Assembly (NCBI GenBank): GCA_030762935.1
Contig: CM060900.1
Location: 372,985,132 to 373,049,131, forward strand
Reading direction: 5' to 3'
DNA from: Hymenopus coronatus
Lineage: Eukaryota > Arthropoda > Insecta > Mantodea > Hymenopodidae
Length of the DNA stretch: 64,000 nucleotides
In this document: positions 11,346-21,524 of the stretch, in pieces
Numbering within the stretch: the first letter of the stretch is position 1
Layout of the letters: every line of letters starts with the position of its first letter
The notes under the pieces: generated by a model
The model's database searches: none
The model's input: the letters and a program-made list of their open reading frames with translations, nothing else
What the model was told of the DNA's origin: nothing
Made by a program: the position numbers and the translations under genes

Positions 11346-11971
11346 AAGGGTTTTTTTTTTTATCGCATAGCATGATATTCTGCAGATAATGAGAATGACA
11401 ATTATTTAAGAGACTCGGGTGCAAATTTGTATGGAACAGGTTTTGGGAACAAATGTACAAGGAAATAGGACCAACAGTTTTGTTTACAAAGACAGGTTGG
11501 ACAGCACGACCCAAATCTCCAATACCTTTTAGTTGTCAGTCGCTAAGTGCGAGATTTGTTTGCAATTACTCGGATAGCAAGGGAAGAGCCACTTGCAACC
11601 GGCATGTTCATGACGTGCCTTTCTTTCAGGCTCTGTGCTTTGGTGCACTGAAATTGTAGTTGGGGCACTGGGAATTAAATTTCAAATTTATGTATTTCTT
11701 TTAAGATGTTTCGGAAAGTTTTTCTGCGATTTCATTGCTGTTATGTTAATATTAATACCGATTTCATTCAAATTGGATAAATACTTTGCAAGATATGTAT
11801 ACACTATTTCATAATTTTATGTTTCGTAATTAAAATGTCCGGCACACCTCCAAATTTGAGAAAACCATTTTCTGAATTAGAGCTTTAAACCACACACAAA
11901 AGTTTAAATGGAGGATATTTCAATAACTTTGATTACTGAATTATTAATCTATAAAATTAATATTTTTTCTT
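11346..11971. other. Unassigned interval
   Basis: No recognisable gene or repeat. The short plus-strand frame at 11,453-11,659 shows no motif that I recognise. Confidence 0.45.
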
Positions 11972-12722
11972 TAAAATACCTGATGTTTTCCATTCACATG
12001 ACATTTTCTATCTGTTCTACAAACAAAATATTGTTGCAAAATTACTCTTTTATCTACATTATGCTAATCGAGATATATCAGAAATGGTAGGTATTATTAC
12101 TTAGTCCCTTATAAATAAAAGGAAGGTAAGGGGATACACTAGATTAAAGCGACGGTCAAATCTTTTAAAAGCTGTCCCTAGGAAATTTTTATTCGTTCGG
12201 TTTTCTTTCCATGGCCAGGAGTAAAACAAAAGGGATGAAACGGATGAGGGCTTCCCCTTTGAGAAAAGGTTTAAGTAGTTTAAAATTGAAACAAATATTA
12301 GTGAATATCTGTTAAAATGTATGTGACATAAATTTTGAGATTTCTGTCTATCTCTTACAGTTTACCAACTAAGCAAAAGTCATTCACAATAAAGAGGACT
12401 TCAGGGGATATTCCCTCGAAATTCAGGATACCTATACAGTTTGTTTGTAATGTAAACATCTTTAATATATCAGTCAAACTCGTTAGAACCATGAATTGAA
12501 AATTTCAAAAAAATGTCCATGTAAAGGGTACCTAGTGTGGGGAGGGTTTCTGAAAATCTTTGTGTCGCATCCTTGGAAGATACTGACTGAACTTAAATTC
12601 AAAGTTTGGTAATTAACCGACGTTTCGTTTTTAGAGTTATGCTGTACTCACACACACACACACACTCTCGCTCTCTCTCTGACCTTTTTATAAAAATGAT
12701 TTTTTGGATTCAGGGGACCTAG
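11972..12722 (+). repeat. Rep-A copy 6 (3-prime truncated)
   Basis: Starts at the full left edge (ACCTGATGTTTTCCATTCAC) and ends abruptly inside the GGATTCAGGGGACCT segment, losing the terminal hairpin and TAGAGAAAGT edge. The CA site is a short array followed by CTCTCGCTCTCTCTCT (12,645-12,680). Confidence 0.82.
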
Positions 12723-13577
12723 GATTGTAACTTATCACAAGATGTAAGAGTATAGCCTACAGAGGTAGCGATGAACACCACTTACTTCTGCAACCAACAA
12801 GATGGAGGAAACCTATAAAGAAAGCAGTAATAGTTCAGGAAACATAAAATACATATTTACTTGAAGAAGAAAGTATTAGATACGTATGTGCAAGGAGAGT
12901 AGAACAGAAGGTATATAGTATAAATAAAACTCTATGATAACATCAATATGGAATGGGAAAACATAAAACAAATAATAACCAAAGCCTGAAGTGGTAAACG
13001 AAAAGCAAATGTATAAATATGGACAAATACACTTCAAGACTTAGTGAAAGTAAAAAGGGACGGGTATCTAATGTATCTGAATTACAAAGGAGATAAAACT
13101 ATATTCAATTAAGACAATTGTACTTATGTGGAAGCTAGTAGAGTAATTCCGAAGACCAATAGAAATAACAGGGAAAAGAATATAGCGGAAATAGAGTATG
13201 ATGTACACGGTAAGGAAGATATAGTTTGTAGGTTTCAAAACGGATTTAAATAAATAGGAAAGTAATAACGTTTTAATGAACCCAAACTAAATTAATGAAT
13301 GGTAAGAACATTTTAGGCAATTATGGATAAGTAAAAAAGAAGTCAAGGGTTGATTGGCAGATGATCCTGTTACTCGAGAAGAACATACAGAGGCATTAAG
13401 TCTAATCAAGAATAAGAACTCCGCGGGAATAGACCAAATTAATGGAGAACTGATAAAATATGCGCCACAATCTTTACACGATACATTGTTGAGGTTGTTG
13501 AATATGTGTTGGAGATGATGAAATATGCCAGATGAATAGGGGAACAGCCATTGTAATACCTATTTAAAAAAAATTAT

Positions 13578-14432
13578 GTGTTACACTCACATGAATTTCT
13601 CTAGCTGCTCTACAAACAAACTTCTTACAAAAGATGCTTCTTCTTCCTACACAATACTAATCGAGATAAACATTAGCAGAATGTTCTTATTACTTATTTC
13701 CTTATAAGCAGAACACTGTGCTAAGGTGATAGTCAAATGTTTTAAAAGCTGTTGTTATGCGATTATCGCTTCTTTGCTTGGCCAGGAGTACAACAAAAGA
13801 AAAACGGACACTTCCTGTCTGAGAAAAGTACAAGTGCTTTACAATTGAATCTAATAACAAGGAATATCTCGAAAACGGTAAACTCCACGAAAAAGAATGT
13901 CTATGATATAAATTGTGTATTTTAACGATATCTACATCTTTTGTGTAGTAAGTTTTTGTCTATCTCTTACGACTTACTAGTTATGCAAAATTCATTCAGA
14001 ATAAACAGGTCTTCAAAGGCTATTCCCAGAAAATTCAAGATATACATTTTATTTGTGATGGAAATGACTTTAATATCTGGCATTTTAATCAAAATTGTTA
14101 GAGCCATTGTTAAGAAAAACAAATTTACGAAAATTTTTCCTTATAAAGGGTAGTTAGGAGTGGCGAAATTTTCTTGAAAATCTTCGTGCCACATCCTTGG
14201 AGGAAAGCAAACCAAAATACCAAGTTTGGTATTTAACCGCCTTTTTGTTTTTGAGCTATGCTGACAGAAACACACACACGGATCTTTTTCAGAAAATGCT
14301 TTTTTTTTTATTTAGGGGATCCTAAAGCATGCATTTCCGGTGAAATCTCGGTATCAATTTTTTGGGTGGAATACAGTATCTTCTCTATCCACTATGTATA
14401 TTGTACTTACGGGGCTAGAGAAAGTAAAAATA
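13578..14432 (+). repeat. Rep-A copy 7, inserted in a LINE
   Basis: Near full-length forward copy (TGTTACACTCACATG to GGGGCTAGAGAAAGTAAAAA) inside the reverse-transcriptase relic. Removing it joins FKKNY to EDSCSNFRGIS in one frame, so the junction is about 13,577/14,433. A TATG or shorter ATG at both junctions could be a target duplication, but may equally be chance or part of the element. Confidence 0.85.
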
Positions 14433-14643
14433 TATGAGGACAGCTGTAGTAATTTTAGAGGAATTAGTTTACTGCTATAAATTTTGCGCGAAGGCATTAA
14501 CCAACCGAATAAGGACTAGTATAGCCGAATCTGTTCTATTAGAATCACAGAAATCTCCTGGCTGGACTATATATTTAGAGCAGCACATATAATTGAAAAG
14601 AGACAAGAGTTTTATTTCCATTATATAGCCTTTATAAATTATA

Positions 14644-15118
14644 CCGGCTGTTTCAAAACGACACGAAACGAAGATAGCAGTCGATTAGCTTACACTTTGA
14701 CTTGTTCGAAACTTGATGTCGCAACTTTCAAACTCTTCTATTTAAAGTTTTATGTGTGTTTAAAAATCGCACACATTTGGGATTAGGCAGCGAAGGAACA
14801 ACGGTTGTCATACGCCACGTAAACAACCTCAGAACGTGTTATACGAAACATAACAAAACTCACATGCTACATTTTCCATTACTAAGGTGACCAGTGCCGC
14901 GCCGGCGTGTCTATCAAACCACGCGACTGGGACCTTCGCTACCAACCGGCATCTCTCTTGAAGTGGGCCAGGCACGTGCCATTTGGTTATGTACGACTGC
15001 CTAATCCATGGTGATTTGTTATGTGCCGAATTTAGAGCTGAAAATTGTATTCACGTATCGCGTACGGTATGACCAACAAGGTCCACATCTTCGTTTGGTG
15101 TCGTTTTGAAACACCCTG
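14644..15118. mobile_element. 475-bp MITE with TA target duplication
   Basis: Terminal inverted repeats of about 32 bases lie at 14,644-14,675 and 15,087-15,118 (right end, read inward: CAGGGTGTTTCAAAACGACA). TA occurs at 14,642-14,643 and 15,119-15,120. Removing the element plus one TA restores the reverse-transcriptase frame AFINY-I-KAFDRVERG across the junction, confirming both boundaries and the 2-bp duplication. No coding capacity. A fragment of the same terminus lies at 51,427-51,475. Confidence 0.9.
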
Positions 15119-15135
15119 TATAAAAGCCTTTGACA

Positions 15136-15303
15136 GGGTAGAAAGAGGAACCTATTGGAACAATTCCCCATCCCAGCGGGAACACGAAACCGGGTAGAAA
15201 GAGAAATCTATTGGAACAATTCCCCATCCCAGCGGGAACACGAAACCGGGTAGAAAGAGAAACCTATTGGAACAATTCCCCATCCCAGCGGGAACACGAA
15301 CCC
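15136..15303. repeat. 56-bp unit triplicated across a LINE-SINE junction
   Basis: Three head-to-tail copies of a 56-base unit. Each starts GGGTAGAAAGAG (the LINE segment coding RVERG) and ends in SINE sequence (CCCAGCGGGAACACGAAACC). The repeat switches from SINE to LINE at a shared GGG. Copies differ at only a few positions. Confidence 0.9.
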
Positions 15304-15360
15304 GGGACCTGCGGTTGAGAAGTATGCTCCCGATCACTCGATTACGGAGGCAGTCTAGAA
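15165..15360 (-). repeat. tRNA-derived SINE, family D, minus strand, 3-prime truncated
   Basis: Read on minus from about 15,355: GCCTCCGTAATCGAGTGATC, then a B-box inside GGTTCGTGTTCCC, then CGCTGGGATGGGGAATTG. This is the same head as the SINE at 45,008 and 62,671. The body and poly-A tail are absent; instead its end takes part in the 56-bp triplication. Confidence 0.7.
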
Positions 15361-15474
15361 GAGTTTTTTTTTTTTTTAATGTAACGCGATGCTTAACGTG
15401 GTGAATAACATTGAATACAATAAATATTTTACAGTACAAAAGTTATAATTTAGTCTGTTGAACGTAGTTTACGT

Positions 15475-15690
15475 GTGTGCAACTCTCGTTCGGGGGGTCC
15501 GGAGTTCAAACCCCCGTGGCCGATCAACCTGACCGAAGAGATTTTTCACGGTTTCCCTCGCTCGCTAGGCGAATGCTGGTTTGAATACTTTGAGCTGCGA
15601 ATTTTCCTAAAATCCGTTTCATCACCACATTTCATTTCTTGTTTATCGCCATACCAGCCATTGTGCTGATCACCAATCCTGTATATGCTA
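15475..15690 (+). repeat. tRNA-derived SINE, family E, copy 1
   Basis: Has a B-box-like GGAGTTCAAACCCCCGTGGC (about 15,501), then CGCTAGGCGAATGCTGGTTT and CATTTCATTTCTTGTTTATC. The block order matches the longer copies at 39,285-39,800 and, inverted, at 62,885-63,400. Confidence 0.6.
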
Positions 15691-15736
15691 ACTGGAAAAC
15701 CAGGAATGGAATAAATCTTACTAGAGAAAATCATCT

Positions 15737-16614
15737 ATGAGTTCCATTCACATAACCGTCTCTAGCTCTTCCAAATACAAATTATTCTTTCAATAGGTTC
15801 TTACAAAAGATTATTCTTTTATCCACATCATGCTAACAGAGAAAATCATTATCAGAATTGGTCTTCTTACTTGTTTACTTGTAAGTAGAAGGAAAATAAA
15901 GGAATACAGTAGACTAAAGCGATAATCAAATCTTTTAATAGCTTGTCGCTATGTGAAACAAACAATTGAGGCTCGGTTCGCTTTGTATGGTCCCGTTTGA
16001 GAAAAGCTAGGTGCCTTAAAAATGAAACCAATGACAAGGAATATCTCGAAAACGGTCAACTGAACAAGAAAAATAGATGACATAAATTATGCGTTTTACC
16101 GAGAACTAGATCTTTTGTTTATTAAGTCTTCGTCTATCTCTTACGGTTTAACAGTTAGGCAAAATTCTGCAAAACTCATCCAGAATAAAGAGGTCTTCAG
16201 AGGCTATTCCCAGAAAATTCAAAATATATATTTTAATTACGATATAAATATTTTTAATATGTGCTATTTTAATCAAAATCGTTTCAGCCATTTTTGAGAA
16301 AAACAAAATTTTCAAAAATGTTTCTATCTAAAGGGTAGTTTGTGGCGTGGGGATTCTCATGAAAACCTTGGTGTCGCATTTTTGGAGTATGCTGAACATA
16401 AATACCAAGTTTGGTATTTAACGGTCTTTTCGTTTTTGAGCTATGCTGTCAACAGACACACATACGCGGACTTTTTTCTAATTTTTTTTTGGATTTAGGG
16501 GACCTCAAAACATTTCCGGTGAAATCTCGACCCGGAATTTTTGGGTGGAATAAAATATCTTCGTTAGCTACTATGACCTAAATTGTATGTACATAGATTA
16601 GAGAAAGTGAAAAA
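15737..16614 (+). repeat. Rep-A copy 8
   Basis: Near full-length forward copy from GTTCCATTCACATAACC to ATTAGAGAAAGTGAAAAA. The CA site is short (GACACACATACGCGG, about 16,453) and the central palindrome is intact at about 16,400-16,420. Confidence 0.85.
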
Positions 16615-17446
16615 TATGGGTAATTAATAATACATGCAATTTGTGTCAAATACCTTTTCATATTATTTACAGCTTTTGATACACCATTTGTCTTTTTAAA
16701 TTCTTACGTACAAGGTGCCTCATATTTGAAACTTTTTGAACATGTGCGTTTTTACTTCCTCTAGCCGGTATGTACAAAAAATAAATCACATCCGTAGTAC
16801 AACATCCTGGTATCTAGTTCCCTATACCAGGACGCATATTTCAAACTTTACAATAATTTTATTTCCCACTTTTAAATTTTTATCATACATCATTACTTTA
16901 CAGATATTACTTATATAATAATAATTAAAAAATAATTACTTAACTCACAAATTGAAACAAATTAACTTAACATAAAGTAAGTAAGGTAGACTCCAATCAT
17001 AAAACAATTTTCACTCACACTAAATCACATATTATTAATTACTGGAATCCAGTAATACAACTAACTGGTAACCAGTTATTTGCCTATAAAGCTATCTTGT
17101 AAATCATTAACAAAACTAACCCTACACTACTGGTATCCAGCAGAATGTGTACTGGTAACCATTACAATTTATTTAACTTATATTCTCCACATTGTAGTCA
17201 ACAATACTCATATGCATCTGATTCCATTTATTTATTCCATGATCCCTTAATCCTGCTCTTATAATTATACATAAAATTCATAAAACCCTTAATAAAATTT
17301 GGCCCTTCCATTATTTTGCACAACTATAATTAAAACACATAACTACTTTTTCTCTTAACCCAGATGAGACAGACTTTTTTTAGTTGTACTTCTTACAGAA
17401 ATGCGTTACATAGAAATCATATAACCTGTCAAATCTAGTTTTGTGC
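16615..17446. other. Very AT-rich interval with CTGGTA/TACCAG palindromes
   Basis: No gene recognised. Short dyads built on CTGG/CCAG recur: CCTGGTATCTAG (16,808), TATACCAGG (16,823), ACTGGAATCCAGT (17,041), AACTGGTAACCAGTT (17,063), ACTGGTATCCAG (17,128) and ACTGGTAACCA (17,150). The interval lies next to the 3-prime end of the piggyBac pseudogene and might include its terminal region. Confidence 0.45.
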
Positions 17447-19330
17447 TTATAATGTAACTATTGCATGATTTATAGGGCGCCCTAAATGTAGGACGTCAGT
17501 CATATAGGTAGTAAGTTCATCACTTACAATAATTGTGTTTTTTACGACCCACACAGTGAAATTTACACATTTTAAAGTTAATTGAAATGGATCAAACACA
17601 TTTTTAACCATCACTTTGTGTATGTCATGAAACATTTTACATGCAAACCCACATCACATTTCATACATTTTGTCGTGGTTTTGAATGGCAGAGCCTGCAG
17701 CGAGTTTGGCCAATCACCCAATGATCTACTCTGTCGTACCTGGAGTCTTGATACTCTGTCTTTGATGGCCTCCCTGTAAACTTGCATACTTGGGAATTTG
17801 TTTTCAGAATGAAAGCTACAATACGATGACGAAATTCAAGATGATCCAGTTTCTCATCATCTTCAAACCTATGTAACTGCCATGCATTTTGTCCGGCTAC
17901 ATCTATGCAATGCGCTATCAAACTGAAGTTCGATTTTTCCCCTGTTGTGAACATCCCGTAAAGGCTTATATTTTGATCAGCCCGATCAACTCCACCCATG
18001 TTTTCATTGCAAATATGATTCATTTGGGGTTGTTTGATAGCTGTACTTTTCACTCTGTGCAAATCTTTTTACTGTGTGTAGGGGCTTTACTGGCGTACAG
18101 TTGGAAGCTACTGTGACTTCACTATTGTCGTTCTATCTTGCTACTACTATTGCTAGACGTATCACTTCTGAAATCAATGCTTCCCCGAGGGGATTTTTTC
18201 ATCTTCTTACTCTCCAGTAGGGAACATTTTGAAATCCGGTTTTCTCTAATTGTCCCTTACCTTGGATTCCTTTAAGATGTAATTGATTGGGGGGGGGGAT
18301 GATGTAAAGTAATTGTCAAAAAACAGGTGATACGTGTATTTCCCCAAACTCAATAACACATCACACATTGAAGGACGACATTTGCTCCTAAGTTTGTAGT
18401 TCTCCGATAGTGTAGTGCTCAGACCTTGATAAGGATCCATCCATACAATGTACCCAGTTCTAGTAGCTCCAGTCCAAATTTTGTAGTCATCCCGTATTGG
18501 TTTTCCTCAAATGAACTGCTTGCACCCTTGTTTACCAAAGTAAGGCACCATTGCCTCATCAACACTGTGCTTTTCTTCATGGGTGCATTTTCTTGAAATC
18601 GTGTGTTGAGCACGTCGAATACCTGCCTCAATTTAGCGAATCTGTCTGACTTAGAAGTCACATAAGTGTAAGTTGTACATTATGATTTTGAATTTGTCGC
18701 CCCTGCAACAACATTATTATGGGAATCTGATCTTGTTTCCTAATACATATTCCGCCTCGGTACTTCAATATAGCCACTAAGTAAAGTATTGCAATAAATG
18801 ATCTCATTTCATTTGAAGTCATATCACCCAGTCGATTACACTCAACAGCATATTGGCTTGTGAATGTAACAATGGTGTTAATAACATCCTCGTAAAAATG
18901 GCCAAAATATCTGCGAAGTGCTTCGATTGTTGGGAACAGAATAATGTTGGGCCATTCATTATTGCACTCTGTAAGATCACATTTATCCCAGTGATATATC
19001 GTCTTCCTCTTCGTATCACATTTTCATCCCATCTGCCTTCCCCTGCCCCTACCACTACTGCTACCTTTTGCTCCCCTTGCTGCTACTCTTTCAGTATGCT
19101 CACTTGCAATAACTACTTCTACTTCTGTTTCAGTTTTCAATTGGCTACCTAGAAAATTGTCTAAATTTACAATATTTTCATCGCCTGAATCCTCATCAGT
19201 CACATCATCACAAGCATTATGGGGGGGGGGAGGGCTGTTAGTGAAATTTTACCACTGGCGTCAAGGATGTTATTGTCAGCGTCATTGACTTCATTGTTTT
19301 CAAGTATTTTCATAGCTTGATCAAGGCTGA
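17447..19330 (-). pseudogene. piggyBac-type transposase, broken
   Basis: Read on minus from about 19,330. An acidic N-terminus (NEVNDADNN, DEDSGDENIVNLDNFL) is followed by a basic stretch (GRGRWDENVIRRGRRYITG). Next come MKKSTV with a frameshift, TGYIVWMDPYQGLS (about 18,440), YHLFFDNYFTS (about 18,320) and the GGVDRADQNISLY segment (about 17,985). The end is a Cys/His-rich region (TRCRLCH and later KC, about 17,700-17,640). The DPYQG and FDNYFTS segments carry the second and third acidic residues of the piggyBac DDD catalytic domain; the first is in the frameshifted region. Multiple stops and a G run at 18,288-18,297 (PPPP on minus) show that it is dead. Terminal repeats and TTAA sites were not identified. 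Confidence 0.85.
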
Positions 19331-20329
19331 AGCCCGTAAATAAAAGAAATAATAGTACACTAGCATTTGTAATAAATTAGCCCCTTTTGTGACTTACGTA
19401 CATATGTAGTGTGGCAATATATAACAATGAATACTGCGGATCATTGTTGATATTGTATTAGTTTTATACTATAATATAATACAGTTTCGGATGTATTTCT
19501 TATATACTCTATGTGCTTCCTAAGTTTAATTTATCATCTAAATATATTCCGAGATATTTGGCTTCCTTTCATCTTACTTTAGTAAAATATCTATGCATTA
19601 TACATAATTTTATATACACTTTACACTTATTCGCTTCACATTTGATTATTAGGCTTTATGCTTGGATTGCTTTTAAACTACCCTATAGTTTGATTTATTC
19701 AGTGATATTTGTCGTTTTGAATTTGTGCACCAGTTACTTAGTTTATGTGGTAGATTATTTGCTTCACTGTCCACATCATTCCTATTTTTACTCTCAATAA
19801 TGAATAAGAGATCATCGGCATTTGCAATGGTGTTTATAAGTTTGCGTCATTCTGATCGTCCAATAAGGTGACTGGAAAGTTGTGTTAATGCTTCTGTTCC
19901 AGGAAAAAATGGCAGAACGCTATGACTTTATGTTTGAAAGATTTGTGTAATGTGCATACTATTTATTTGTAACTATTAGTCTTGTGCCCACAGCTTGAAA
20001 ACAAGATAATGTATGACATTATAGTATAAAACTAGTATAATATCAACAATGATCCGCAGTATTCATTGTTATATCTTGCCACACTACATATAGTACGTAA
20101 GTCACAAAGGGGGCTAATTTATTACAAATGCTAGTTTACTATTATTTCTTTTATTTACGGGCTTCAGCCTTGATCAAGCTATGAGAATACTTGAAAACAA
20201 TGAAGTCAATGACGCTGACAGTGACATCATTGACGCCAGTGGTAACATTTCACTAACAGCCCCCCCCCCATACTGCTTGTGATGAGGATTCAGGCGATGA
20301 AAATGTTGTAAATTTAGACAATTTTCTAG
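19149..20329. repeat. Foldback: about 310-bp inverted arms of piggyBac-type sequence
   Basis: Left arm 19,149-19,476 and right arm 20,018-20,329 are reverse complements, with roughly nine of ten bases matching by eye. They contain the N-terminal coding part of the piggyBac relic plus its upstream sequence. The 541-base spacer holds an R1-like LINE fragment (19,481-19,868) and about 150 unassigned bases. G runs at 19,221-19,230 and C runs at 20,261-20,269 are the same site on opposite strands. Confidence 0.88.
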
Positions 20330-20948
20330 AATTTATCGCATCTTCAGTAGATAAACCTTTCTAAATCCAAATTGTTTGTCGCTCATACTAATATGCTTTT
20401 ATTCTCTTACAAAGTAACTCTTCAAAAAAATTTCCAATGGTATTTAACATACAAATGGATCGGTAGGATTTGAGGTCCTTTGGATCTTTATCAGTACTCT
20501 TTTTTAAAATAGTTACTTTTGCTTCCTTCCAACAATTTGGAAAGCGGCCTTTCGGTATTCAATCATTAAACGATTTATGCAAAAAGGGTGAAATTGACTC
20601 CTCCAAATTAACTAAAATTTCGTTTGTAGTTCCGTCATGGCCGGCAGTTTTTTTTCTCTTCAGCCTTTTAATTATCAACTTAATTTCCGTTGTATCCAAA
20701 GGGTATATCACTTTTGCATTTAGATAGATTCATACTTATTCGCTGAAGTGTATGTGTATTATCGTCTTCAGTAGAAACCAACTGCTAATCACATAATTAT
20801 ATCATACAGCAGGGTTCTAAACAAAGCTAGGCATAGCGTCCTACATGTAGGATTGTGATGATGAAATTAGCCCAAATTATGCAATCGAACTTTAAAGTAC
20901 CTTTAACTACAAACTCAACATATAATAGTATTTTCACATCCACATAAG
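19481..20948 (-). pseudogene. Rearranged fragments of an R1-clade LINE
   Basis: Three pieces match the neighbouring LINE. 19,481-19,868 matches 22,461-22,789 in the same orientation. 20,330-20,755 matches 23,072-23,490 in the same orientation (reverse-transcriptase segment with KKTAGHDG). 20,849-20,948 matches 22,371-22,461 inverted. The first and third share the same breakpoint (22,461 in the reference copy), so a contiguous block was split and one part inverted. The copy also lacks a deletion of about 75 bases seen near 22,550. Confidence 0.82.
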
Positions 20949-20955
20949 ACTGACG

Positions 20956-20981
20956 TCTATTATTATTATTATTATTATTAT

Positions 20982-21013
<32 letters not shown>

Positions 21014-21040
21014 TTGTTATTATTGTTATTATTACGCTTA
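20956..21040. repeat. (ATT)n/(AGT)n microsatellite, probable LINE tail
   Basis: ATT repeats followed by AGT repeats, then mixed ATTGTT. On the minus strand this is a TAA-like tail at the 3-prime end of the R1-type element, as known for some I/R1-group LINEs. Confidence 0.75.
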
Positions 21041-21524
21041 GTTATTCATTTCTCTATTACAAGTATTTTAATACACTTTCATTTTCCCTTGTTATTGCCA
21101 TTTAAATATCTTTCGCCTTTCTTGGCTAATATTTTTTTAATAGTTATAACATTTTACACCCTTATTATACTATGCTCACTCTATATTCCTTTTAACATTA
21201 TTTAACACTTCATTAACACTACCTCCTCAACTTCTTCTCCCCCTGCCTTATTGTGTCCACTACCAGAAGCCCATTCTCCTCCATTTCCTGCTTTCACTCA
21301 TCCTCTGCACCCTCTTATCACCCTACTCTACACCAGCACCTTCTTCTACGCCTCCCTCTACTCTACTCTGCTCCCCATCATCTTCCACTGATCTCCAATC
21401 TCCATTTAAAATCAGCGTACATTCTTTATTCTCCTATTCTTAGTATTCTCCTTCTCTATTCAGTTCTTAGTTATTTTAGTAATAAATTGCAATAGTATCT
21501 GCTTATATTTCTTTATTTAAATTT

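Larger units (their letters stand above)
12760..15150 (+). pseudogene. Dead LINE reverse transcriptase (RTE/CR1-like), split by two insertions
   Basis: Reverse-transcriptase homology is read piecewise on the plus strand. The first block reads HTEALSLIKNKNSAGIDQIN, GELIKYAPQSL (about 13,390-13,470) and TAIVIPI (about 13,545). After Rep-A copy 7 the frame resumes with DSCSNFRGISLL (about 14,438). HIIEKRQEFYFHYIAFINY (about 14,585-14,641) is then followed, beyond the 14,644-15,118 MITE, by KAFDRVERG (about 15,124-15,150). These are the usual substrate-binding, NYRG and AFIDxxKAFD segments of non-LTR reverse transcriptases. Several stops and frameshifts make it inactive, and the YADD region is missing. 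The clade is inferred from pattern only. Confidence 0.8.

Noticed and set aside
13578..14432. Rep-A as a Helitron: a palindrome (TATGTACATTGTACATA) followed by CTAG near the right end looks like a Helitron 3-prime end.
   Set aside because: In every copy conserved sequence (AGAAAGTAA) continues past CTAG, the left edge does not start with TC after an A, and insertion between A and T is not seen. No Rep/helicase homology.
15136..15303. CRISPR-like direct repeats.
   Set aside because: Units are contiguous with no unique spacers, in a eukaryotic repeat setting; it is a simple tandem triplication.
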